Assembly: GCA_963763485.1 (NCBI GenBank)
Contig: CAVXOW010000006.1
Location: 310,001 to 374,000, forward strand
Length of the DNA stretch: 64,000 bases
Reading direction: 5' to 3'
Source of the DNA: CAWCKS01 sp963763485
GTDB lineage: Bacteria; Pseudomonadota; Alphaproteobacteria; Rhizobiales; Xanthobacteraceae
In this document: piece by piece, positions 56,479 through 64,000 of the stretch
How the letters are laid out: each line of letters starts with the position of its first letter
Position numbering within the stretch: position 1 is the first letter of the stretch
Notes under the pieces: generated by a model
What the model saw: only the letters and a program-made list of their open reading frames with translations
Database searches by the model: none
Told to the model about the DNA's origin: nothing
Position numbers and translations under genes: made by a program

Positions 56479-57648
56479 ATGACCGCCAGCATCGTCGGGT
56501 GGGCCCACACCCCCTTCGGAAAATTCGACGCCGAGACCGTCGAGAGCCTGATCGTTCGCGCGGCGAACGAAGCGCTTGCCGATGCCGGGATCGGCGCCGC
56601 CGATGTCGACGAGATCGTGCTCGGCCATTTCAACGCCGGCTTCTCGCCGCAGGATTTTACCGCTTCGCTGGTGTTGCAAGCCGATCCGCACTTGCGCTTC
56701 AAGCCGGCGACACGCGTCGAGAATGCCTGCGCCACGGGGTCGGCCGCCGTGCACCAGGCGATCCGGGCGATCGATGCCGGCGCTGCGCGCATCGTGCTGG
56801 TGGTCGGCGTCGAGCAGATGACGAGGACACCGGGACCGGAGATCGCCAAGAACCTGTTGCGCGCCTCCTACCTGCCGGAAGATGGCGACACCCCTGCGGG
56901 TTTCGCCGGCGTGTTCGGCATCATCGCGCAAAAATATTTCCAGAAATACGGCGACCAGTCCGATGCGCTTGCGATGATCGCCGCCAAGAACCACCACAAC
57001 GGCGTCTCGAATCCCTACGCCCAGATGCGCAAGGACTTTGGCTACGAGTTCTGCCGCGCCGAGGGCGACAAGAACCCGTTCGTCGCCGGTCCGCTGAAGC
57101 GGACCGACTGCTCGCTCGTATCCGATGGCGCCGCCGCGCTGGTCATCACAGACAGCGAGACCGCGAAGTCGATGAGCAAGGCCGTCAACGTCAGGGCCAC
57201 CGCGCACGCGCAGGATTTCCTGCCGATGTCGAAGCGCGACATCCTGCAGTTCGAAGGCTGCTCGGTCGCCTGGCAACGCGCGCTGCAGAAGGCCGGAGTG
57301 AAGCTCGGCGATCTCTCGTTCGTCGAGACCCACGACTGCTTCACGGTCGCCGAACTGATCGAGTATGAGGCGATGGGCCTGACCCCGCAGGGCCAGGGCG
57401 CCCGCGCCATCAAGGAAGGCTGGACCCAGATGGGCGGCAGGCTGCCGATCAATCCGTCGGGCGGCTTGAAGTCCAAGGGCCACCCGATCGGCGCCACCGG
57501 CGTCTCCATGCATGTGCTGACGGCGATGCAACTGCTCGGCCAGGCGCCGGAAGGCATGCAGGTCAAGGGCGCCAAGCTCGGTGGCATCTTCAACATGGGC
57601 GGCGCTGCCGTCGCCAACTACGTCTCGATCCTCGAGCCGGCGAAGTAA
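56479..57648 (+). CDS. thiolase (SCP-x/acetyl-CoA acetyltransferase-like)
   Basis: 389 residues. Catalytic Cys in 'VENACATGSAAVHQAI', with 'VETHDCFTVAELIEYEA' and the His loop 'KSKGHPIGATGVSMH'. N-terminal 'SIVGWAHTPFGKFDAETV' is typical of thiolase/SCP-2-type bacterial proteins. It joins or splits acyl-CoA and acetyl-CoA. First gene of a plus-strand set with CaiB, acyl-CoA dehydrogenase, MaoC, CitE and GMC oxidoreductase. Confidence 0.92.
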   Translation: MTASIVGWAHTPFGKFDAETVESLIVRAANEALADAGIGAADVDEIVLGHFNAGFSPQDFTASLVLQADPHLRFKPATRVENACATGSAAVHQAIRAIDAGAARIVLVVGVEQMTRTPGPEIAKNLLRASYLPEDGDTPAGFAGVFGIIAQKYFQKYGDQSDALAMIAAKNHHNGVSNPYAQMRKDFGYEFCRAEGDKNPFVAGPLKRTDCSLVSDGAAALVITDSETAKSMSKAVNVRATAHAQDFLPMSKRDILQFEGCSVAWQRALQKAGVKLGDLSFVETHDCFTVAELIEYEAMGLTPQGQGARAIKEGWTQMGGRLPINPSGGLKSKGHPIGATGVSMHVLTAMQLLGQAPEGMQVKGAKLGGIFNMGGAAVANYVSILEPAK

Positions 57649-57684
57649 TTCGACGGCTCACCGAAGGCGTGCCAAATACTCCGC

Positions 57685-57752
57685 TCATTCCCGCGAAGGC
57701 GGGAATCCAGTTTTGACAGCTCCTGGGTTCCCGCCTTCGCGGGGACGAGCGG
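57685..57752. repeat. palindromic repeat (ATTCCCGCGAAGGCGGGAAT type)
   Basis: CTCATTCCCGCGAAGGCGGG and, after a short loop, GTTCCCGCCTTCGCGGGGAC. It lies between the thiolase and CaiB genes. Confidence 0.8.
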
Positions 57753-57775
57753 AGCGAGATTGAATCAACGCAAAT

Positions 57776-58990
57776 ATGGGACCGCTGGCTGGCATCAAGA
57801 TCGTCGACATGACCTCGGTGTTGATGGGGCCATTCGCGACGCAAATCCTCGGCGACTATGGCGCCGACGTCATCAAGGTCGAAGCGCTGGAAGGCGACAT
57901 CACCCGGCAGATCGGGCCGACACGTCACCCCGGTATGGGGCCGGTGTTTCTGAACGCCAACCGCAGCAAGCGCTCGATCGCGCTCGACCTGAAACAGGAC
58001 GCCGGCCGCGAGATTTTGTTGCGGCTCGCCAAGACCGCCGACGTGCTGGTTTACAACGTCCGGCCGCAGGCGATGGCGCGGCTGCGCCTCTCATATGACG
58101 ACGTTGCTGCGATCAATCCACGCATCGTCTACGCCGGGCTGTTTGGCTTCGGCCAGAACGGTCCTTATGCCGCAAAGCCAGCTTATGACGACCTGCTACA
58201 GGGCTCTTCCGGCCTGTCGCATCTGCTCGCGCGCGCGGGCGACGGCAAGCCGCGTTACGTACCCACCGCGCTGGCCGACCGTGTCGTCGGCCTCTCTGCC
58301 GTAGGTGCCATTCTCGCAAGCCTGCTGCATCGCGATCGTACCGGACGCGGCCAGCGCCTCGACGTGCCGATGTTCGAGACCATGGCAGGCTTCGTGATGG
58401 GCGATCATCTCGGCGGGCTGACTTACGAGCCGCCTCTTGATAAAGGCGGTTATGCCCGGCACATGTCGCCGGATCGCCGCCCGTACCAGACCAGGGACGG
58501 CTACATCAGCGTCATCGTTTATAATGACAAGCAATGGAAGAGTTTCTTCGACCTCACCGGGCGCGAAGACCTGCGTGCACACCCGAAATTTGCGACGTTC
58601 GCCGCACGCCTGACGCATGTCGACGAAGTCTACGCCGAGCTTGGCCGCATCTTCCTGACGCGCACCACCGCGGAATGGCTGAAGCTCCTGGTCGAAGCCG
58701 ACATCCCGGTGATGCCGATCCACGACCTCGAAAGTATCTTGCAGGACGAGCATTTGGCAGCGACCAATTTTTTTGCCCTGACAGATCATCCGAGCGAGGG
58801 CCGTATTCGCAGCATGAAGGTTGGTGCGCAGTGGTCAGAGACGCCTGCGAAGCCGGAGAGACTGGCGCCGCGCTTGAGCGAGCATGCCGAGGAAATTCTC
58901 CGCGAAGTCGGTTACAGTGCGAACGAGATCGCGGCGCTGTTTGGGAACCAGATTGTGGGACGCCACGCCGACGGCTCAGAAGAAAGATAA
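57776..58990 (+). CDS. CaiB/BaiF (family III) CoA-transferase
   Basis: 404 residues, single domain. 'MGPLAGIKIVDMTSVLMGPF', 'LGDYGADVIKVEALEGDITR' and the probable nucleophile Asp in 'VPTALADRVVGLSAVGAIL'. It activates an organic acid by CoA transfer. In this cluster it is the likely entry step, giving the acid its CoA for the following dehydrogenase, hydratase and lyase. It ends 4 nt before the acyl-CoA dehydrogenase start. Confidence 0.9.
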   Translation: MGPLAGIKIVDMTSVLMGPFATQILGDYGADVIKVEALEGDITRQIGPTRHPGMGPVFLNANRSKRSIALDLKQDAGREILLRLAKTADVLVYNVRPQAMARLRLSYDDVAAINPRIVYAGLFGFGQNGPYAAKPAYDDLLQGSSGLSHLLARAGDGKPRYVPTALADRVVGLSAVGAILASLLHRDRTGRGQRLDVPMFETMAGFVMGDHLGGLTYEPPLDKGGYARHMSPDRRPYQTRDGYISVIVYNDKQWKSFFDLTGREDLRAHPKFATFAARLTHVDEVYAELGRIFLTRTTAEWLKLLVEADIPVMPIHDLESILQDEHLAATNFFALTDHPSEGRIRSMKVGAQWSETPAKPERLAPRLSEHAEEILREVGYSANEIAALFGNQIVGRHADGSEER

Positions 58991-58994
58991 GTCA

Positions 58995-60162
58995 ATGGAT
59001 TTCAGCCTCAGCGACAACCAGCAATCGATCCGCGACGCCGTTCAAAAGGTGTGTTCGCCATTCAACGATGCCTACTGGCTGAAGAAGGATCGCGAAGGCG
59101 GTTTTCCGGTCGAATTCCATCGCGCGATGGCCGACGGCGGCTGGCTCGGTATCTGCGTGCCGGAAAAATTCGGCGGTGCCGGCCTCGGCGTCACCGAAGC
59201 CGCAATCATCATGCGCACCGTCTCGGAGTCGGGCGCCGGCATGTCGGGCGCCTCCGCTATCCATATGAACATCTTCGGCCTCAACCCGGTGATCGTGTTT
59301 GGCACCGACGAGCAGCGCGCCCGCATGCTGCCGCCGATGATCGAAGGCAAGGAGAAGTCGTGCTTCGGCGTCACTGAGCCGAACACCGGCCTCAACACCA
59401 CTCAGCTCAAGCTGCGCGCGGAACGCCGCGGCGATCGCTATGTGGTCAACGGCCAGAAGGTGTGGATTTCAACCGCACAGGTTGCCGACAAGATCCTGCT
59501 GCTGGCGCGGACGACGCCGCTCGAGAGCGTCAAGACGCCCACTCACGGCCTCAGCCTGTTCTACGCCAATTTCGACCGCAACCGCATCAAGGTGCACGAG
59601 ATCGAGAAGATGGGCCGCAAGGCGGTCGAACTCGAATGAACTGTTCTTCGAGGATTTCGAGATCCCGGTCGAGGACCGGATCGGCGAGGAAGGCCGCGGC
59701 TTCGAGTACATCCTGCACGGCATGAATCCCGAGCGCATCCTGGTCGCCGCCGAAGCCATCGGACTCGGCAAGATCGCGCTCGACCGTGCCGCGGCCTATG
59801 CCAAGACTCGCATCGTGTTCAACCGGCCGATCGGTCAGAACCAGGGCATCCAGCATCCCCTCGCAAAAAACTGGATGGAGCTTGAGGCCGCCTGGCTGAT
59901 GACGCTGTCTGCGGCGTGGCAGTACGACCAGGGCCTGCCCTGTGGCGCTGCGGCCAATGCCGCAAAATATCTCGCCGCGGAAGCCGGCTTCGAGGCTTGC
60001 CAGCAGGCGATCATGACGCACGGCGGCTTTGGCTATGCCAAGGAATTCCATGTCGAGCGCTACTTCCGCGAAGTCATGGTGACGCGGATTGCGCCGGTCT
60101 CGCCGCAGCTCATCTTGAGCTTCATCGCCGAGAGAGTGCTCGGCCTGCCGAAGTCGTATTGA
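58995..60162 (+). pseudogene. acyl-CoA dehydrogenase, single frameshift
   Basis: About 388 residues if repaired. 'MDFSLSDNQQSIRDAVQKV', FAD region 'KSCFGVTEPNTGLNTTQLKL', 'YVVNGQKVWISTAQVADKI', probable catalytic Glu in 'LHGMNPERILVAAEAIG', and C-terminal 'YAKEFHVERYFREVMVTRIA'. One extra A at 59629-59630 makes a premature TGA in the middle; without it the text reads 'RKAVDSNELFFEDFEIPV' through. The remaining sequence is conserved, so a base-call error is likely. It is followed by MaoC and CitE genes. Confidence 0.88.
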
Positions 60163-60200
60163 CGGATGTTCATGCCAAGGCAGCCACGAGGACGGACGGT

Positions 60201-60322
60201 CCTCACCTCTCCCCAGAGGGGAGAGGTGAGGGGGTTCGGTTCGGGGTGCAAATCCCTCGATAGCTCTGTGCCCCCTCACCTGCCGCGCTTTGCGCGTCGA
60301 CCTCTCCCCGATGGGAGAGGTA
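60201..60322. repeat. paired palindromic repeats between the dehydrogenase and MaoC genes
   Basis: Hairpin CCTCACCTCTCCCCAGAGGG with GAGAGGTGAGGG (60201-60231), then CCCCTCACCTGCCGCGC..GACCTCTCCCCGATGGGAGAGG. A common extragenic palindrome that occupies most of the 209-bp gap. Confidence 0.8.
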
Positions 60323-60371
60323 AGCACCCGTCGCGCGGCGATCGACGAAACGTAAGATGCGGAGGACAACA

Positions 60372-60839
60372 ATGGCCGGTCTCTATTTCGAGGAATTCCA
60401 CGAAGGCCAGGAATTCCATCACGAATTCAGCCGCACCGTCACCGAGATGGACAACACCATGTTCAGCCTGTTGACGATGAACCCGCAGCCGCTACATCTC
60501 GACGCGCATTTCGCTGAAAAGACCGAGTTCGGCCAACGCATTTTCAATTCGCTCTACACGCTCGGCATCATGATCGGCATGAGCGTCTACGACACCACGC
60601 TCGGCACCACGATCGGCAACCTCGGCATGACCGACGTCAAATTTCCAAAACCGGTGTTCCACGGCGACACCTTGCGCGCGCACACGAAAATCATCTCGAA
60701 ACGGCTGAGCAAGTCACGGCCCACCCAGGGCATCGTCGAATTCGAGCACACCGCGACCAACCAGCACGGTGACATCGTAGCAAGCTGCCGCCGTACCGGG
60801 CTCATGCACTGCAAGCCCAAGAAACAAGATAAGGCGTGA
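60372..60839 (+). CDS. MaoC-family acyl-CoA hydratase
   Basis: 155 residues, hot-dog fold. Catalytic Asp/His loop 'TMNPQPLHLDAHFAEKTEFG' and 'RIFNSLYTLGIMIGMSV'. It is a single-domain (R)-specific enoyl-CoA hydratase. ATG 60372 follows GGAGG. The CitE gene begins 4 nt downstream, so the two are translated together. Mesaconyl- or itaconyl-CoA hydration is inferred from the neighbours. Confidence 0.9.
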   Translation: MAGLYFEEFHEGQEFHHEFSRTVTEMDNTMFSLLTMNPQPLHLDAHFAEKTEFGQRIFNSLYTLGIMIGMSVYDTTLGTTIGNLGMTDVKFPKPVFHGDTLRAHTKIISKRLSKSRPTQGIVEFEHTATNQHGDIVASCRRTGLMHCKPKKQDKA

Positions 60840-60843
60840 TCCG

Positions 60844-61707
60844 ATGCGCTCCATGCTGTTTGTGCCTGGCGACAGTGTCAGGAAATTCGAAAGCGCCAGC
60901 AAGACCGCGGCCGATTGCCTGATCCTCGATCTCGAAGACTCCGTGGCGCCGGACCAGAAGGTTGGCGCACGTGAGATCGTCCGCGACATGCTGAAGCACA
61001 ACGACGGCCGCCAAAAACTTTACGTGCGCGTCAATGCGCTCGACACCGGGCTGACGCTCGGCGATCTCGCTGCGGTGGTGCCGGCGAAACCTGACGGCAT
61101 TGTGCTGCCAAAGTGCGAGGGCGGCGCCGATATCGACAAGCTGTCGCTCTATCTCGACGCATTCGAAGCCGCGGCAGGCATCGAGCCTGGTCATATCCGC
61201 ATCGTGCCGGTTGCGACCGAGACAGCGCGTGCGGTGTTCAAGCTCGACAGTTTTGCCGGCTGCAGCAAGCGACTATGGGGGTTGATGTGGGGCGGCGAAG
61301 ATCTCAGCGCGGCGATCGGCGCTGTCCGGAATCGCACCGACGGCAAATTTCATAGCCCCTACCTGCTCGCGCGCGACCTCTGCCTGATCGCGGCTGGAGC
61401 GGCCGGCGTGGTCGCGATCGACACCATCTATGCCGACATCGACAATCTCGACGGACTGAAGGAGGAAGCGATAGCGGCGCGGCGCGACGGCTTCCTGTCG
61501 AAGGCGGTGATCCATCCAAAGCACGTCGACGTCGTCAACGCAGCGTTCACGCCGTCGGAGGATGAACTGGCGCACGCGCAGAAGATCGTCGATGCGTTCG
61601 CGCAAAATCCGACGGCTGGCGTCGTGCGGGTCGACGGCAAGATGGTCGACAAGCCGCATTTGCGCGCTGCGCAAAAGACGCTGGAGCTTGCCGGACGGTC
61701 AGGGTGA
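60844..61707 (+). CDS. HpcH/HpaI aldolase/citrate lyase family (CitE-like) lyase
   Basis: 287 residues: 'MRSMLFVPGDSVRKFESA', 'CLILDLEDSVAPDQK' (metal Glu/Asp), 'GIVLPKCEGGADIDKL', 'RIVPVATETARAVFKLD', 'LWGLMWGGEDLSAAIGAV' and 'KAVIHPKHVDVVNAAFTPSE'. The family cleaves malyl-, beta-methylmalyl- or citramalyl-CoA. The order dehydrogenase-MaoC-CitE also occurs in M. tuberculosis Rv2500c-Rv2498c (leucine/itaconate catabolism; from memory). The exact substrate here is inferred. Confidence 0.9.
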   Translation: MRSMLFVPGDSVRKFESASKTAADCLILDLEDSVAPDQKVGAREIVRDMLKHNDGRQKLYVRVNALDTGLTLGDLAAVVPAKPDGIVLPKCEGGADIDKLSLYLDAFEAAAGIEPGHIRIVPVATETARAVFKLDSFAGCSKRLWGLMWGGEDLSAAIGAVRNRTDGKFHSPYLLARDLCLIAAGAAGVVAIDTIYADIDNLDGLKEEAIAARRDGFLSKAVIHPKHVDVVNAAFTPSEDELAHAQKIVDAFAQNPTAGVVRVDGKMVDKPHLRAAQKTLELAGRSG

Positions 61708-61743
61708 GGCTAGCGTTTTTGAGGAGTTGCGTGACGATTTTTT

Positions 61744-61826
61744 CGTCATTGCGAGGAGCGGAGCGACGAAGCAATCCAGTCTTTTCGTTGTAGCTCCTGG
61801 ATTGCTTCGCTTCGCTCGCAATGACG
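61744..61826. repeat. palindromic repeat, family B
   Basis: CGTCATTGCGAGGAGCGGAGCGACGAAGCAATCCAG and complement CTGGATTGCTTCG..CTCGCAATGACG. Fills the gap before the GMC gene; the ATG at 61821 inside it is not taken as the start. Confidence 0.85.
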
Positions 61827-61841
61827 GAATCGGGAAACCCC

Positions 61842-63482
61842 ATGGAAACGGCACGGCGGCACGAAGGCGATTTCGACTACATCGTGATTGGTGCTGGCAC
61901 CGCCGGCTGCATCCTGGCGAACCGCTTGTCAGCTGACTCGCTCAAGAAAGTGCTGGTGCTCGAGGGCGGCGGCTACGACAACTGGATCTGGTTCCACATC
62001 CCGGTCGGCTACCTCTTTGCGATCGGCAACCCGCGCTCCGACTGGATGTACAAGACCGAGGCCGAGGCCGGGCTGAACGGCCGGTCCCTCGCCTACCCGC
62101 GCGGCAAAGTGATTGGCGGATGCTCGGCGATCAACGCCATGATCTCAATGCGCGGGCAATCGGCCGACTACGATCACTGGCGGCAGCTTGGCTTGACCGG
62201 CTGGGGCTGGGACGACGTCCACCCCGTTTTCAAGCGGATCGAGGATCACTTCCTTGGGCCGACCGAGCACCATGGCGCCGGTGGCGGCTGGCGCATCGAA
62301 GCGCCGCGGGTGTCGTGGGATGTATTGAACGCCGTTGCTGATGCCGCGGCCGAAATGGGCATCCCGCGCATCGCCGACTTCAATACCGGCAACAACGAAG
62401 GCATCAGCTACTTTCATGTCAACCAGCGCCGCGGCCGGCGCTGGTCGGCGGCGCGCGGCTTTCTCAAACCGGCTCTGAACCGGCCGAACTTGCGGCTCGA
62501 GACCGACGTGCTGGTCGACCGCCTGGTCTTTGCGGGCAAGCGCGCGGTCGGCGTGCGTTTCCGCAAAGGCGGTGACCTGATCGAGGCGCGCGCCCGTGGC
62601 GAGATCATCCTGTCCGCAGGCGCGATCGGCTCCATTGCGATCCTGCACCGCTCCGGCGTCGGCCCAGGCGAGTGGCTGAAGCAGCATGGCATCGACATCG
62701 CGCACGAGCTGCAAGGCGTCGGCCGCAACCTGCAGGACCATTTGCAGCAGCGCGCGATCTACAAGGTGTCCGGCGTGCGCACCCTGAACGAGACCTACCA
62801 TTCGCTGGTTCGGCGCGGCCTGATGGGTCTCGACTACGGCCTGCGCCGCCGCGGCCCGCTGACGATGGCGCCGTCGCAGCTTGGCATCTTCACCCGCTCC
62901 GATCCGCACCGCGAGCGCGCCAACATCCAGTTCCACGTGCAGCCGCTGTCCCTCGACAAGTTCGGCGATCCCCTGCACCGCTTCCCCGCGATCACCGTCA
63001 GCGCCTGCAATCTGCAGCCGACATCGCGCGGCAGCATTCGCCTGCGTGGCAGGGACCCGGGCGACGCGCCTATCATTGCGCCGAACTATCTTGCGACCGA
63101 CGAGGATCGCCAGGTCGCCGCCGACGCCATTCGCGTCACTCGGCGGCTGATGAAGCAGGATGCACTTGCGCAGTTTCACCCCGAGGAATATCTGCCGGGG
63201 CCTTCGGTCGGCGACAGCGACGCCGAGCTCGCGAAGGCCGCAGGCGACATCGGCACCACGATCTTTCACCCCGTCGGCACCGCGAAGATGGGCACTGCGA
63301 ACGATCCTCAGGCCGTGGTCGACGAGCGGCTCAGGGTGTTCGGGCTCGGCGGCCTGCGCGTGATCGACGCATCGGTAATGCCGACCATTACATCGGGCAA
63401 CACGAACACGCCGACCGCGATGATTGCCGACAAGGGCGCGGCGATGATGCTCGAGGATGCGAAGGCGATCGCTGCGGCGTGA
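61842..63482 (+). CDS. GMC-family FAD-dependent alcohol/choline-type oxidoreductase
   Basis: 546 residues. FAD motif 'YIVIGAGTAGCILANRLS', GMC signature 1 'YPRGKVIGGCSAINAMISMR', signature 2 'ILSAGAIGSIAILHRSGVG', and the C-terminal active-site region 'FHPVGTAKMGTANDPQAVVD' with 'PTITSGNTNTPTAMIADK'. Oxidises a primary alcohol to an aldehyde. I start at Met 61842, since the earlier ATG lies in a repeat. Last gene of the thiolase-CitE set. Confidence 0.9.
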   Translation: METARRHEGDFDYIVIGAGTAGCILANRLSADSLKKVLVLEGGGYDNWIWFHIPVGYLFAIGNPRSDWMYKTEAEAGLNGRSLAYPRGKVIGGCSAINAMISMRGQSADYDHWRQLGLTGWGWDDVHPVFKRIEDHFLGPTEHHGAGGGWRIEAPRVSWDVLNAVADAAAEMGIPRIADFNTGNNEGISYFHVNQRRGRRWSAARGFLKPALNRPNLRLETDVLVDRLVFAGKRAVGVRFRKGGDLIEARARGEIILSAGAIGSIAILHRSGVGPGEWLKQHGIDIAHELQGVGRNLQDHLQQRAIYKVSGVRTLNETYHSLVRRGLMGLDYGLRRRGPLTMAPSQLGIFTRSDPHRERANIQFHVQPLSLDKFGDPLHRFPAITVSACNLQPTSRGSIRLRGRDPGDAPIIAPNYLATDEDRQVAADAIRVTRRLMKQDALAQFHPEEYLPGPSVGDSDAELAKAAGDIGTTIFHPVGTAKMGTANDPQAVVDERLRVFGLGGLRVIDASVMPTITSGNTNTPTAMIADKGAAMMLEDAKAIAAA

Positions 63483-63490
63483 CGAAAAGA

Positions 63491-63514
63491 GCCTCCGCGA
63501 TTGCGCGCGGAGGC
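63491..63514. other. hairpin after the GMC gene (terminator-like)
   Basis: GCCTCCGCG, loop ATTGCG, CGCGGAGGC. A 9-bp stem directly after the GMC stop, but no T-run follows on the plus strand. It could act on the 3' end of the operon mRNA. Confidence 0.45.
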
Positions 63515-63526
63515 CCCGAAAACGCT

Positions 63527-63636
63527 GGTCATTGCGAGGCGCGAAGCAACCCAGTCTTAGCTTGTGGCCCTGGATTGCTTCGCGGAGTTTATCATCGGGC
63601 CGGCCTGAGGCCGGACCCGTTGGCTCGCAATGACGG
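63527..63636. repeat. palindromic repeat, family B, with an extra nested palindrome
   Basis: GTCATTGCGAGGCGCGAAGCAACCCAG then CTGGATTGCTTCGCGGA, and a 35-bp insertion (GGGCCGGCCTGAGGCCGGACCC) before CTCGCAATGACG. The insert is itself palindromic. Confidence 0.75.
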
Positions 63637-63642
63637 AGTAGC

Positions 63643-64000
63643 TTACTTCTCTGCGTGGCTGTCCATCAGCTCGCCGAAGAAGTCCCACTTCTCGCCGTTG
63701 AACTTCATCATCTGAAGCTGCTCGATCGGAAAGAAGTCGGTCGGACTTGTCTTGATACGAACGCCGGGGAGATAGACGCCGTCCACGAAGTCAAGATTGG
63801 CGGCTTGCTTCATAACGTTTTCGCGCGTCAGGTTGTCGCCGCACTGCTTGAGGACCTGTATGAGTCCGATTGCACCGCCGTAGCCGGCAAACGGGGCGCC
63901 GTCGGTCTTGTCCGCTTCGGGCATGTATTTTTCCATGAACGCCCGGTATTCCTTCATCGTGGGGTCGTTATCCCATTGCGGGTCGGTGATATCCTTGATG
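63643..64000 (-). CDS. branched-chain amino acid type ABC transporter substrate-binding protein, 3' part (LivK-like)
   Basis: About 119 C-terminal residues; the gene continues beyond 64000. 'DITDPQWDNDPTMKEYRAFM', 'FAGYGGAIGLIQVLKQCG' and 'IKTSPTDFFPIEQLQMMKFN' are typical of the long LivK-like periplasmic binding proteins found with acyl-CoA or aromatic catabolism genes in Bradyrhizobium. The start is off the window. Ligand unknown. Confidence 0.85.
   Translation of the reverse strand, partial: IKDITDPQWDNDPTMKEYRAFMEKYMPEADKTDGAPFAGYGGAIGLIQVLKQCGDNLTRENVMKQAANLDFVDGVYLPGVRIKTSPTDFFPIEQLQMMKFNGEKWDFFGELMDSHAEK

Noticed and set aside
63485..63520. Hairpin after the GMC gene as an intrinsic terminator
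   Set aside because: No T-run on the relevant strand, so it is listed only as a hairpin.

Overview
The window looks like chromosomal DNA from a Rhizobiales alphaproteobacterium close to Bradyrhizobium. Reasons: high GC, dense acyl-CoA and aromatic catabolism, an imuA-imuB-dnaE2 SOS cassette behind an alphaproteobacterial LexA box (GTTC-N7-GTTC), an NrsF-type anti-sigma pair, and many short palindromic repeats of kinds common in that genus. The species is an inference. No rRNA, tRNA, CRISPR array or phage region was seen.

Layout. 1-4168: ABC transporter (solute-binding protein, permease, ATPase), an arginase-superfamily enzyme that I read as a Ni-dependent guanidine hydrolase rather than an agmatinase, and a histidine-rich protein probably serving metal delivery; this stretch carries many one-base frameshifts. 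4165-8026: HAD phosphatase, FAD phenol-type hydroxylase and a divergent aromatic-acid MFS transporter. 8023-12310: molybdenum hydroxylase (CoxM plus a fused CoxS-CoxL) with an overlapping TetR regulator and a palindromic operator. 12325-17966: di-haem DUF4384 cytochrome, S8 protease, anti-sigma and ECF sigma factor. 18443-24804: DUF2336 protein, two short-chain dehydrogenases, a NiCoT nickel/cobalt permease, a carboxymuconolactone-decarboxylase-like protein, a second ECF/NrsF pair and a broken exported protein. 24913-34825: acyl-CoA genes (two enoyl-CoA hydratases, acetyl-CoA hydrolase/transferase, cyclase, carboxyltransferase, tandem CaiB protein, free biotin carrier). 34843-35448: higBA toxin-antitoxin. 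35477-42985: dnaE2, a DUF559 gene enclosed by inverted repeats, imuB, imuA, a divergent repeat-containing exported protein and a UdgX-type glycosylase. 43120-55457: ThDP enzyme, M20 amidohydrolase, peptide-binding protein, three enoyl-CoA hydratases, a second tandem CaiB protein, GST and a VOC protein. 55454-64000: CofE-like ligase, then thiolase-CaiB-acyl-CoA dehydrogenase-MaoC-CitE-GMC oxidoreductase and a partial LivK-type binding protein.

How the parts work together. The first operon would import guanidine (or urea-like nitrogen) and hydrolyse it with a nickel enzyme; the NiCoT permease about 17 kb away could feed it. The SOS cassette supplies error-prone repair synthesis, and UdgX lies next to it. 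The last cluster has the enzyme types needed to activate, dehydrogenate, hydrate and cleave a branched C5 dicarboxylate. The S8 protease and the anti-sigma encoded with it seem to share a similar small domain, which suggests a sensing loop.

Points to note: a palindromic repeat lies in frame inside a two-domain CoA-transferase; a DUF559 endonuclease gene bounded by inverted repeats splits the mutasome operon; and frameshifts are concentrated in a few patches, which may be assembly error rather than gene decay.
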